A stretch of DNA of 64,000 nucleotides from Salinibacter grassmerensis (GTDB lineage Bacteria; Bacteroidota; Rhodothermia; Rhodothermales; Salinibacteraceae), in assembly GCF_947077765.1 (NCBI RefSeq), contig NZ_CAMTTF010000001.1, forward strand, positions 408,818 to 472,817, given 5' to 3'. Both the position numbers and the translations under genes were made by a program. Shown piece after piece: positions 1 through 8,679 of this stretch. The notes beneath the pieces were generated by a model that was given only the letters and a program-made list of their open reading frames with translations, did not search any database and was not told the DNA's origin. The first letter of the stretch is position 1, and each line of letters begins with the position of its first letter.

Positions 1-1
1 G

Positions 2-3000
2 TCGCCGAGCAAATCCAAAATCCGTGTGAGAGCGGAGGCCACCGCCGACGGAAGCATGCTCACCGACAGTGCCGAGACCCGAATCATTCGGGCGCCCACC
101 GTAGAGAAGGTAGCACGGCCGTCCGACATCCAGGGGGCGCCGGGGGAGAACGACGGCATCACCTACAATGCAGACGGGAGCGTCACACTCTCGCTGTATG
201 CGACAGGCAAGAACTTCGTCTACGCCATTGGCGACTTCTCAAACTGGGAGGTCGACGCGGACTATTTCATGAACCGGGATGGAGATCACTGGTGGATTAC
301 GATACCGTCCTCGGCGTTGTCGGGCCAAGAAGAGTATGATTTTCAGTACTTCGTGGACGGGGAGATTCGGACCTCCGACCCGTTTGCGCACAAAATCCGC
401 ACGCCGCAGGATGAGGGCATCGGTGGAGACATCTATCCGGGCCTAGAGCCCTATCCCGACGACCAGACCGAGAACCTCGTGTCGGTCATCCGGCCGGGGC
501 AGCAGGACCCGTCGTTTGCATACCCGGACTTTCAGCCGCCGGAGCGAGAGGACCTGGTCGTATACGAGCTCCTCGTACGGGACTTTGTCGAACAAAGCTC
601 CTACCAAGTACTGGCCGATACGCTCGACTACCTCGACTCCCTGGGGGTCAATGCCGTGGAGCTCATGCCGGTGGCGAATTTCGGAGGCAACAACAGCTGG
701 GGGTACAACCCAAACGCCCACTTGGCGCTCGACAAATCGTACGGCACGCCGGACGGGTTTCGGCAATTTGTGGAGGAAGCACACCGAAGGGGCATTGCGG
801 TGTTCATGGACGTGGTCTACAATCACATTACCGCACAGTCTCCCCTTTCGCAGCTGTACGGGGCGAACCTTGACAACCCATTCTTGGAGCCGCAGCCGGG
901 AGAAGATCCGTCGGCGGACCGGGGCTTCTGTGACGACTTCTTCCAGGAGCTCAATCACGAAAGTCCGTTTATTAAAAACTACATCGATCGGGCCAACGAC
1001 TACTGGATCGAGAATTTCAATGTCGACGGCTTCCGCTACGACCTCGCGAAGTGCGTAGCCGACGATGGCCTCCCCATCAGCGACCAGAACTATTCGAACA
1101 AAATCCGAGCCGGCTGGAAGGACGTGGCGGATGAGATATGGGCGGATCATCCGGAGACCCATGTGATTCTGGAATTCTTCGGGTCCACCAGCGAGGAAAA
1201 TGCGCTTGGGGGGTACAGCGGAGTCGGCAACACGGCCGGGATGATGACCTGGGAACCTTTGAACCGTCCCTACAGCCAGGCCGACATGGGGTACCAGGAT
1301 AATAGCGGTCTGTCGACTACCTACTATGGAAACCGATCAGGATATGACCAGCCCAGCAACCTCACTTACATGGAGAGCCACGACGAGCAGTGGCTTATGC
1401 GCCGCAAGAAGGCCTTCGGGAATGAGCGCAACGGCTACAGTACGCGTGACCTGAAGACAGCCCTAAATCGCCAAAAGCTGGTGGGGGCGTTCTTCTTCAC
1501 TGTACCGGGCCCGCGCATGATGTGGCAGTTCGGCGAGTTGGGCTACGGCTGGGGAGAGGACGAGTGCCTGAAAGAGGACGGCGACGCCGAGGGCGCCTGC
1601 GACTCCGGCGACCCAGGACGCACCGGCCCTAAGCCCGTCCGCTGGGAGTACCGCGACCCCGACACCCACCCCGACCGCGTACGCCTCTACAAGACCTGGT
1701 CCACACTCCTCCGCCTGCGGCAGGCCCACGAGGTCTTCCGAAGTGCGGAGACACAGGTCGACATGCAGGTGGGCAGCGGGGAACGCATTCGGTCTATCCG
1801 CCTCACGCATCCCTCGATGGACGCGCTGGTGGTGGGCAACTTTGGGCTCCTGCAGCGGAACGCCGACGTCACGTTTTCGCAGACGGGCACCTGGTACAAC
1901 GTTTTTGCCAACGAGGACGTCCGCATTCAGGACACCACGAAAACTGTCCCACTCCGTCCCGGAGAGTTCCGCGTGTACACGTCCGAGCCCCCGGCGGTGA
2001 ATCCAGAAGAGGGGCTCGTGCCCAGCACTGTCACGCCGCCCTCCCGCCTTCCTGTGGACATTAACCAGTCGTTTGGGACGGTGACGGACCGCAGTAATTA
2101 CCAGCTCGTGGCTGTGCCCGGTTCCACGCGGGTGCCCCTCTCTCAGGCAGCGTTCGGAACGCCTGGCGACACCTGGCGCGCCTTCCATGACGATGGCTCA
2201 GACTCAGACTATCTGGTAGGGTACAGTGCTGAAGACGACCGGTTTGCACTGGGACAGGGGCGTGGGCTCTGGGTTCTCAGTGAGCGCTCGTTCGCCTACG
2301 AAGATTCGGTGGCAAGCATGTCGGTAAGAAACGGCCGTACCCACATCGATCTGCATAACGGGTGGAATATCATCAGCAACCCGTTGGGCTTGACAGTGTC
2401 CTGGGACCGTGTGCGCGCCGGCAACGAGATCAGTGCTCCTCTGCACCGATGGGAGAACGGAAGCTTCGTGACTGCTGATACCTTTCGGACCGCAGCTACA
2501 GGAGAGGCATTTTACTTCAAAAATGAGACCAACCTGGACTCACTATCCATCCCGTATCCCGGTAGCGTAGCCGATCGAAAGGCAGCCCAGTCCGCCCTGC
2601 CGTCGGAAGTGCAGAGCGTACGGAAGGCGATGACGTTTCAACTTCAGGCCCGGAGAGACAGCGCCGTGTCTGCGGTTCAACTCGGCTACAAGAAGACAGG
2701 GGCGTCGGTCCAGCATTCCGCGCCTCGCACTGCATTCAGTGACGTGCAACTGGTGGCCACTGATGCGAAGCAGGAGGGCTTTGTCACCTACATCCAATCG
2801 TTGGCATCGGATACGGCATCGGCCGAACAGCTCACATTCGATCTCCGCCTCTCCACCGAGGCAGAACAGCAGGTGTCTCTGCGGGCCCTGCAGCTCGACT
2901 CGTTCACCAATCGCCCCGCAATCCTGGTTAACCGTGAAACAGGGAAGACTTACGAATTTCGATCCGGCGAGACGGTCCAACTGACCCCCTCTACATCCAC

Positions 3001-3334
3001 CACGCGGCTACGGCTCCGAATTGGAAAAGGCCCGGAAGACAAAGGAGACCTATCCCCCGATGAGGTTCGGCTCCGTCCGAACTATCCCAATCCTTTCCGC
3101 AGCACTACCACCATTGAATACGACGTACCGGAGCAATCGTCAGTGCGCCTCGCGGTGTTTGATGTTCTGGGACGCCGCGTGGCGACCCTTGCACGTGGGG
3201 ACCAGGGCCCAGGACGATACTCGGTGACGTGGGCGCCAGACGATGAGGGGCAGACTCTGGCAAGCGGAGTCTATTTTCTCCGTCTGAAAGCTGGAGATAA
3301 AGTGCGATCGAGACGGGTCACGTTCGTTCGGTAG
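2..3334 (+). CDS. Secreted GH13 alpha-amylase-family enzyme with T9SS tail (5' end outside window)
   Basis: Glycoside hydrolase family 13 enzyme acting on alpha-glucans such as starch, glycogen or maltodextrin. The frame is open to the left edge with no stop, so the true start and signal peptide lie outside; a GTG at 26 is only an internal candidate. Counting from that GTG, a CBM48/early-set-like beta domain comes first (about residues 45-125), followed by the (beta/alpha)8 domain. The four GH13 regions are visible: DVVYNH (D262), GFRYDLAKC (nucleophile D339), VILEFF (acid/base E383) and MESHDEQ (D453). A beta-sandwich and an unassigned region follow. The last ~85 residues (NYPNPFRSTTTIEYDVP to VTFVR) are a type A type IX secretion sorting domain, so export through the outer membrane by T9SS is inferred. 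The family call is firm; the precise substrate is not. Confidence 0.93.
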   Translation, partial: SPSKSKIRVRAEATADGSMLTDSAETRIIRAPTVEKVARPSDIQGAPGENDGITYNADGSVTLSLYATGKNFVYAIGDFSNWEVDADYFMNRDGDHWWITIPSSALSGQEEYDFQYFVDGEIRTSDPFAHKIRTPQDEGIGGDIYPGLEPYPDDQTENLVSVIRPGQQDPSFAYPDFQPPEREDLVVYELLVRDFVEQSSYQVLADTLDYLDSLGVNAVELMPVANFGGNNSWGYNPNAHLALDKSYGTPDGFRQFVEEAHRRGIAVFMDVVYNHITAQSPLSQLYGANLDNPFLEPQPGEDPSADRGFCDDFFQELNHESPFIKNYIDRANDYWIENFNVDGFRYDLAKCVADDGLPISDQNYSNKIRAGWKDVADEIWADHPETHVILEFFGSTSEENALGGYSGVGNTAGMMTWEPLNRPYSQADMGYQDNSGLSTTYYGNRSGYDQPSNLTYMESHDEQWLMRRKKAFGNERNGYSTRDLKTALNRQKLVGAFFFTVPGPRMMWQFGELGYGWGEDECLKEDGDAEGACDSGDPGRTGPKPVRWEYRDPDTHPDRVRLYKTWSTLLRLRQAHEVFRSAETQVDMQVGSGERIRSIRLTHPSMDALVVGNFGLLQRNADVTFSQTGTWYNVFANEDVRIQDTTKTVPLRPGEFRVYTSEPPAVNPEEGLVPSTVTPPSRLPVDINQSFGTVTDRSNYQLVAVPGSTRVPLSQAAFGTPGDTWRAFHDDGSDSDYLVGYSAEDDRFALGQGRGLWVLSERSFAYEDSVASMSVRNGRTHIDLHNGWNIISNPLGLTVSWDRVRAGNEISAPLHRWENGSFVTADTFRTAATGEAFYFKNETNLDSLSIPYPGSVADRKAAQSALPSEVQSVRKAMTFQLQARRDSAVSAVQLGYKKTGASVQHSAPRTAFSDVQLVATDAKQEGFVTYIQSLASDTASAEQLTFDLRLSTEAEQQVSLRALQLDSFTNRPAILVNRETGKTYEFRSGETVQLTPSTSTTRLRLRIGKGPEDKGDLSPDEVRLRPNYPNPFRSTTTIEYDVPEQSSVRLAVFDVLGRRVATLARGDQGPGRYSVTWAPDDEGQTLASGVYFLRLKAGDKVRSRRVTFVR

Positions 3335-3377
3335 CACCTCTCTTTTCTTCTTCACTCACGCCTGTTGCGTACCTGCT

Positions 3378-3794
3378 ATGCGCTCGCCTGGGATCACTCA
3401 AATGAGTCCGGTGCATCTTCAGTGGGGGCTTCCTCTTTTGCTCATGTTCTTGCTCGCAGCTACGGGCTGCGATGGCGGTGGAACGTCGGGCGACGGCGAT
3501 GAATCGCCCCGCGTGGAAAATGAGATTCAGGATCAGGACGCTACAGCCGGCGGGAAAATCATTGAGATTGACCTTTCCCCAGTGTTCTCCTCGCCCTCAG
3601 GGGCAAGTCTGTCCTACAGTGCTTCGTCGTCCGATTCGAGCGTCGTGCAGGTCGAGACGTCTGAGGCCCTTCTGCGCGTGATCCCGCAGGAGGGTGGAGA
3701 GGCGGACGTTGCCGTGACGGCCACCAATGACTTCGGGGAGGCCACCGATGGCTTTGCCGTGATGGTTTTCGCTGATCCACCGGGGCGTCCCTGA
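3378..3794 (+). CDS. Small lipoprotein with cadherin/Ig-like domain
   Basis: Predicted 138-residue lipoprotein of unknown role. The N-terminus has a hydrophobic segment (LLLMFLLAA) ending in the lipobox-like LAATGC, followed by a Gly/Ser/Asp-rich linker. The rest resembles a single dystroglycan/cadherin-like beta domain: a stretch resembling ...DLSPVFSSPSGASLSYSA followed by VAVTATNDFGEATDGF. It starts 43 bp after the GH13 gene on the same strand and precedes the broken GH13 gene, so it may have been part of an alpha-glucan cluster. A second ATG nine codons upstream of the hydrophobic segment (MSPVHLQWG) is an alternative start. No enzymatic motif is visible. Confidence 0.7.
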   Translation: MRSPGITQMSPVHLQWGLPLLLMFLLAATGCDGGGTSGDGDESPRVENEIQDQDATAGGKIIEIDLSPVFSSPSGASLSYSASSSDSSVVQVETSEALLRVIPQEGGEADVAVTATNDFGEATDGFAVMVFADPPGRP

Positions 3795-3882
3795 TGTGTA
3801 TGTCCACAGGCCGTTGCACCACATTCCTGGTATTGTGACCCACCTCTGAGACCTATCACGATCCACATCCGAGAGAGCGGTT

Positions 3883-5608
3883 CACTTATTCAATCAGACG
3901 ACTTTCTCCACCGCACTGGCGGTCGTGGCGTCGACGCTCGGGCTCATGGGTTGTCAGTCTGAATCGGGATCTTCTCCAACGACGCCTGCTGAGCGCACGC
4001 CGGACTAGGCGCAGGACGCGGTCTGGTACCAGATCTTTCCCGAGTGCTTCCGCAACGGCGACCCCTCGAACGACCCCACCCGGCAGACGCTCCAGCGTCC
4101 GGTCGCGGACGTCCCACCCTCCTGTCATCCGACGCGCTGGACGCGCGACTGGTACGAGCAGGCCGACTGGGAGACGGAGATGGGCGGGGTCTACGGCAGC
4201 GTGTACGACCGGCGCTACGGCGGCGACCTGCAGGGCGTGATCGGCCGCCTGCCGTACCTTAACTCCCTCGGCGTGACGGCACTTTACTTCAATCCGGTCT
4301 TCTCCGCCCGCTCGCTCCACAAGTACGACGGGTCGAGCTATCACCATATCGACCCCAACTTCGGCCCAGACCCGTCGGGCGACCGCCAGCTGATCGCCCA
4401 GGAGGATCCGACGAACCCGTCTACCTGGCGCACGACCGCGGCCGACTCACTGTTCTTTGCGCTGGTAGAGAAGGCCCACGCCCGTGACCTGCGGGTGATT
4501 ATCGACGGGGTGTTCAACCACACGGGGCGCGACTTTTTTGCCTTCGCGGACCTCGTCGAGGATCAAGCCGAGTCCCGCTACGCCGACTGGTACGCGGTCA
4601 GTTCGTTTGACGACCCCGCCATGTCGGACACCAGCGAGTTCGACTATACGGGCTGGTGGGGCGTGGCGTCCCTCCCCGAGTTTGCTAACAACGAGGCCGG
4701 GACCAACCTGCAGTCCGGGCCGAAGCAGTACATTCTGGACGCCACCGAGCGGTGGATGGACCCGAACGGCAATGGCGACCCGTCCGACGGCGTCGATGGC
4801 TGGCGGCTCGACGTGGCGGAGGAGGTGCCGGTGGGGTTCTGGCAGGAGTGGAATGCACACGTCCGTGATCTGAGCCCGGCGGCGTACACGGTGCCCGAGG
4901 TGTGGGAGGACGCATCCGGATACCTTGAAAAGGGAGGCTTCGAAAAGGGAGGCTTCTCGGCGACGATGAACTATCACGGGTTTGCCTGCCCCGTGAAAGG
5001 CTTCCTCGTCGACCGCGCAATTGAGCTGTCCCGCTTCGCCGAACTGCTACGCGAGCCCCGGGCGGCCTATCCGCCGCGGGTGCGACGGGGGCTGCAAAAC
5101 CTCATCGGGTCGCACGACACGCCCCGCCTCGCCACCATGGTCGTGAACCGTGCCGACACGGGCTATGCCCAGCCGGAGCGGTTCGACTACGACAACGGTG
5201 CGATCGTGGACGTGCGCCAGAACCCGGACTACAAGGTCCGGGCCCCCACGGCCTCGGAGCGGCGCCTCCAGCGGCTCGCGGTGCTCTTTCAAATGACGTA
5301 CGTCGGCGCGCCGATGGTCTACCACGGCGACGAGGCCGGGATGTGGGGCGCTTACGACCCCGACGACCGGAAGCCGATGGTGTGGCCCGACAAAACCTGC
5401 GATGTGGAGGACAACCATCCGTACGGCCACGACCGACCGGCCGACCCAGTGGCCTTCAACGACGATCTGTTCGCGACCTACCGAGACCTCATCGCGCTGC
5501 GTCGCGACCATGAGGCCCTGCGCCGCGGCCCGACCCCAGCAGGACGAGACCGGACTGCTTCTGGAGGTCCCGGGCCACACCGGGGTGGCCCTGCGTCCCG
5601 GTACGTAG
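3883..5608 (+). pseudogene. Decayed GH13 alpha-amylase/cyclomaltodextrinase lipoprotein gene
   Basis: The gene would have encoded a surface GH13 alpha-glucan hydrolase. In one frame the sequence reads a lipoprotein-type signal (FSTALAVVASTLGLMGCQS, about 3904-3960) but with no ATG, GTG or TTG start after the preceding in-frame stop (3847). An in-frame TAG at 4006-4008 then separates the signal from the enzyme, which begins AVWYQIFPE at 4018. The catalytic core remains open and keeps the GH13 motifs DGVFNH, GWRLDVAEE, VPEVWED and GSHDTP. Near 5530 the frame shifts: the expected C-terminus (DETGLLLEVPGHTGVALRPG, stop at 5606) continues in another frame, apparently with some sequence lost. A 15-bp unit is tandemly duplicated at 4927-4956. 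A truncated product could start at the ATG at 4180, but it would lack a signal and the first beta strand. Confidence 0.8.
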
Positions 5609-5679
5609 GGGGCAGGGGCAAAAAGAAGGCGCCGAGATTCAGGTATGTGCGAAGCTGTCTGTCCGCGCCCGGGCATGGA

Positions 5680-6135
5680 TCACAGGACGGCGTCGAAGAT
5701 CCGCTGCATGTCGGTACGCATCGGGGCGGGGAGAGACACAGACGCGTCCCCTACCTGGAGACGGGCCCCGTCCTGCTCGGCCACCGTCAGGAACGTCTTC
5801 TGCGACAGGTACACCCGAGTAGGGCCCACCTCGTCCTCGCCGGGACGGCTGATGTCCTCGATGGGAAGAGCCTCGTCCCCCAAAGAAAGCCCGACGGAGT
5901 CCGCCCGGCTGATGCCGATGAGGGTGAGGGCCCAGCGGGTGCCGGACGGGCCTTCGATGCCGACGGCCCGGGCCGACACGTCGTCGTTCAGGACGTGGGG
6001 CGTAATCGTGAGGGTCATTTCCTCCCCGGGATTTGAGCCTCCGACCGTCTCGATGTTAGAGGATTGCGCAGCGGCCGTGGGGGCGAGAAGGGCGACCGTC
6101 CCGGCAGCCAGAAGAATGAGAAGGCGGTGTAGCAT
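5680..6135 (-). CDS. Small secreted protein of unknown function
   Basis: A 151-residue protein with a clear Sec signal peptide (MLHRLLILLAAGTVALLAP, cleavage probably after TAAAQ). The mature part is acidic and looks like a compact beta-rich domain (MTLTITPHVLNDDVSARAVG). I recognise no family. The frame is open further upstream, but the ATG at 6135 places the signal peptide at the N-terminus and is preferred. It is convergent with the GH13 pseudogene and divergent from the formyl-THF cyclo-ligase-like gene. Location is probably periplasmic. Confidence 0.7.
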   Translation of the reverse strand: MLHRLLILLAAGTVALLAPTAAAQSSNIETVGGSNPGEEMTLTITPHVLNDDVSARAVGIEGPSGTRWALTLIGISRADSVGLSLGDEALPIEDISRPGEDEVGPTRVYLSQKTFLTVAEQDGARLQVGDASVSLPAPMRTDMQRIFDAVL

Positions 6136-6312
6136 GACGGGGGACTGGGTTGGTGACGAACGCTCGAGGCAATTGAACGCACAGTTGAGCCGAATGTGGC
6201 TCTCTTTATGATATCCTGCTTGTTTGGGTCCCATCGTGGGGCCGTGAACGCCCCGTGACCGGGAGCGTACGACCTCGACCCGAACCTTCGCCTCTTCTCC
6301 CACCAATCCTGG

Positions 6313-7032
6313 ATGGCCTCGATGGACGCGCGGTTCGACACCAAATCAGCGGCCCGAGAGGCCGTATGGGATGCGCTGGAGAACGAAGGAATCGCGCGCT
6401 TTCCATTTCCCCCGCACGGCCGCATTCCCAATTTTGAGGGGGCGCCCGCCGCGGCCGAACGACTGTTCGAGCAGCCGCCCCTGGCGGAGGCCCGTCGCCT
6501 CAAGGTCAACCCCGACGCTCCCCAGCGCCACGTACGGATTGAGGCGTTGCGGCGCGGGTGCGTCGTGTTTGTGCCGACGCCGCGCCTGCGCGGCGGGTTC
6601 AAGCAGCTCGACCCGACGTCGATTCCCGACGATGAGATCAAGCCGGCCGTGAGTCTTTCGAAGATGGACCGCTGGGCGGAGCCGGTGGCCCTCAACAACC
6701 TCCCGCAACTTGATGCAATTGTGACCGGCTCGGTGGCCGTGACGCGGGAAGGGCATCGCTGCGGGAAGGGCGAGGGGTACAGCGACCTCGAGTACGCAAT
6801 TCTTCGGGAGCTCGGGCATGATCCGGTTCCGGTGGCCACGACGGTACACTCCCTCCAATGCGTCGCGTCGGTCCCGACCGACCCGCACGACCTGCCGCTC
6901 TCCCAGATTGTCACTCCGGAGGAGACGATCGAGGCTACGGATTCGCCCGCGCCGCCGACGGGCATCGACTGGACGGCCCTTTCGGAGGCGGACCTGGAGG
7001 AGATGCCCGTCCTTCGGCAGCTTCGGGGATAG
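6313..7032 (+). CDS. 5-formyltetrahydrofolate cyclo-ligase family protein (MTHFSD-like)
   Basis: A 239-residue protein of the 5-formyl-THF cyclo-ligase superfamily, closest in layout to the MTHFS-domain-containing (MTHFSD-like) branch and not to canonical 5-FCL. Features typical of this branch are an N-terminal AAREAVWDALENEGIARFP, a middle segment RGCVVFVPTPRLRGGF, then DAIVTGSVAVTREGHRCGKG and GYSDLEYAILRELG, which forms the conserved nucleotide/folate-binding region. Whether it actually makes methenyl-THF is uncertain for this branch. The start is the ATG at 6313, with a second ATG three codons later. It is followed 134 bp later by the MFS transporter on the same strand. Cytosolic. Confidence 0.8.
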   Translation: MASMDARFDTKSAAREAVWDALENEGIARFPFPPHGRIPNFEGAPAAAERLFEQPPLAEARRLKVNPDAPQRHVRIEALRRGCVVFVPTPRLRGGFKQLDPTSIPDDEIKPAVSLSKMDRWAEPVALNNLPQLDAIVTGSVAVTREGHRCGKGEGYSDLEYAILRELGHDPVPVATTVHSLQCVASVPTDPHDLPLSQIVTPEETIEATDSPAPPTGIDWTALSEADLEEMPVLRQLRG

Positions 7033-7166
7033 GAGCGCACTTCGTGCGGGGAATCGCGTGTGGGGGATCGCAAGGGGGGACGAAAGACGCAATGGGAAAT
7101 ATGAGGCGCTCAATCCACGGCTGGACTGCTCCTTGCCCGACCCCTCCATCCCGCACCGACCCTTCC

Positions 7167-8426
7167 ATGAACGCCAACGACCGCTCCATCATCGCGCTCG
7201 TGACGACGGGTCACGGACTGGTCCACACCTACGAGTTGTCGATCCCGATCTTCATGACCGTCTGGCTCGCAGAGCTGGGGATTGCGGAAGCGACCCTCGG
7301 GGCCGTCGTGGGGGCCGGATACTTTTTGTTTGGGGCCGGCGCGCTGCCGAGCGGCATTCTCGTGGACCGCTTCGGATCGCGGCGGCTCATTGCCGGCGGC
7401 CTCGCGGGGATGGGGGCGGCGTTCGTGCTGCTGGGGCTTCTTCCGGGGCTATGGGGCCTCGGGGCGGCACTGCTGGCGTGGGGGGCGGCGGCCAGCGTGT
7501 ACCACCCCGCCGGGCTCGCCCTCATCAGTACGGGGGTGCGGCAGCGAGGGCGGGCGCTGGCCTACCACGGGATCGCAGGCAACGTGGGCATTGCGGGCGG
7601 GCCACTCGTCACGGCCCTCCTGCTGCTCGCGTTCGACTGGGCGACGGTGGCCGTCCTACTTGGCCTGCCCGCCCTCGTCGCGGCGGCCGCGGCGTGGCGG
7701 GCGTCCGTCGACGAGAGTGCGGCTGTGGGCGCCCACGGCGCGACGGGGGACGGCACGTCGGCGGCCCCGGCGGAGAGTGCGCGTCGCACGGCGTTGTGGC
7801 GGCAGACCCGACAGCTCTTCGCGTCGGGATTTGCGGGGGTGTTTGTGCTCGTGGCCCTGTCGGGGCTGTACTACCGCGGCATGCTCACCTTCTTGCCGGA
7901 CCTGCTCACGCCGTTGGTGGCGGTCGACCTGCCGATCGACGTGTCGGCGGGCCGGTACGTCTACGCCGGCCTCCTAACGGTGGGCATCGCGGGGCAGTAC
8001 GTAGGCGGGCGCCTGTCGGACCGGGCGGGGACGGAGTGGATCCTCGCCGGCGCGCTGGGGTTGCTGGCCGCGGTGGCCGCCGTTTTTTTGCCAGTGGCGG
8101 GGTGGGGGACCGGCGCGCTACTCATCGCGAGCGCGGGCCTGGGCTTCCTGCTGTTCCTGGTGCAGCCGCTCTACCAGGCCACGGTGGCCGAGTATACCCC
8201 GCCCGACACGCGTGGGCTCTCCTACGGCTACACGTACCTCGCCGTCTTCGGCATTGGGGCGGCGGGGGCGGCCCTGTCCGGGGGACTGCTGCAGATTACG
8301 GGCCCCTCGCTTCTCTTTGGCGTCCTGGCGGGCATCGCCCTGCTCGGGGCGGGCCTGAGCGCGGGGCTCGCCGTGCGGCGGGGCCAAGGAGCCGGGCCGG
8401 AAGAGGGCGAAGACCGGTCGCCGTGA
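7167..8426 (+). CDS. MFS transporter
   Basis: A 419-residue major facilitator superfamily permease of the inner membrane, with about 12 hydrophobic segments. The loop between helices 2 and 3 has the MFS-type motif GILVDRFGSRRLIAGG. The N-terminus (TTGHGLVHTYELSIPIFM) resembles the fosmidomycin-resistance/FSR-like group, but the substrate cannot be read from the sequence. The frame extends far upstream; the ATG at 7167 is chosen because it starts just before the first membrane helix and is preceded by the C-rich context seen at other starts here. It precedes the amino-sugar locus, but its control region is separate. Confidence 0.85.
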   Translation: MNANDRSIIALVTTGHGLVHTYELSIPIFMTVWLAELGIAEATLGAVVGAGYFLFGAGALPSGILVDRFGSRRLIAGGLAGMGAAFVLLGLLPGLWGLGAALLAWGAAASVYHPAGLALISTGVRQRGRALAYHGIAGNVGIAGGPLVTALLLLAFDWATVAVLLGLPALVAAAAAWRASVDESAAVGAHGATGDGTSAAPAESARRTALWRQTRQLFASGFAGVFVLVALSGLYYRGMLTFLPDLLTPLVAVDLPIDVSAGRYVYAGLLTVGIAGQYVGGRLSDRAGTEWILAGALGLLAAVAAVFLPVAGWGTGALLIASAGLGFLLFLVQPLYQATVAEYTPPDTRGLSYGYTYLAVFGIGAAGAALSGGLLQITGPSLLFGVLAGIALLGAGLSAGLAVRRGQGAGPEEGEDRSP

Positions 8427-8466
8427 CGACGGGTCCATGGCAGGCCAGCGGCCAGCTTCTCTCATT

Positions 8467-8480
8467 TGGGAGCGCTTCCA
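8467..8480. promoter_or_regulatory. LacI-type operator 1 upstream of susC
   Basis: TGGGAGCGCTTCCA is an imperfect palindrome around a central CG, like LacI/GalR-family operators. It lies 23 bp (centre to centre) upstream of a second copy and matches the 14-bp motif repeated at other promoters of this locus. Confidence 0.6.
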
Positions 8481-8489
8481 AAAAACGTG

Positions 8490-8503
8490 TGGAAGCGGTC
8501 CCA
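8490..8503. promoter_or_regulatory. LacI-type operator 2 upstream of susC
   Basis: TGGAAGCGGTCCCA, a palindrome centred on CG, ends 15 bp before a predicted -35 box. The same spacing occurs at the family 9 binding-protein and kinase promoters. The LacI-family protein encoded at 16470-17486 is the obvious candidate ligand-responsive regulator. Confidence 0.65.
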
Positions 8504-8518
8504 AAAGGTAACAGTTCC

Positions 8519-8548
8519 TTGACCTGATAGGGGAAATCGGGGTATCAT
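8519..8548 (+). promoter_or_regulatory. Predicted sigma70-like promoter of susC
   Basis: TTGACC (8519-8524) and TATCAT (8543-8548) are separated by 18 bp. The SusC start codon follows about 130 bp downstream, leaving a long 5' leader. The operator pair lies immediately upstream of this promoter and does not overlap it. Confidence 0.5.
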
Positions 8549-8679
8549 AAAAACGTGTTTGCTAAAGAAACCGCAAAACCGTCGGCGTCAAAAGCCAAAC
8601 CGTCCGGCGGTCGATGACTTTGGTTTCCACCGACACCGTCTCCATTGTGCCTTCCTCACGGACCGCAGGTCATACTGCC

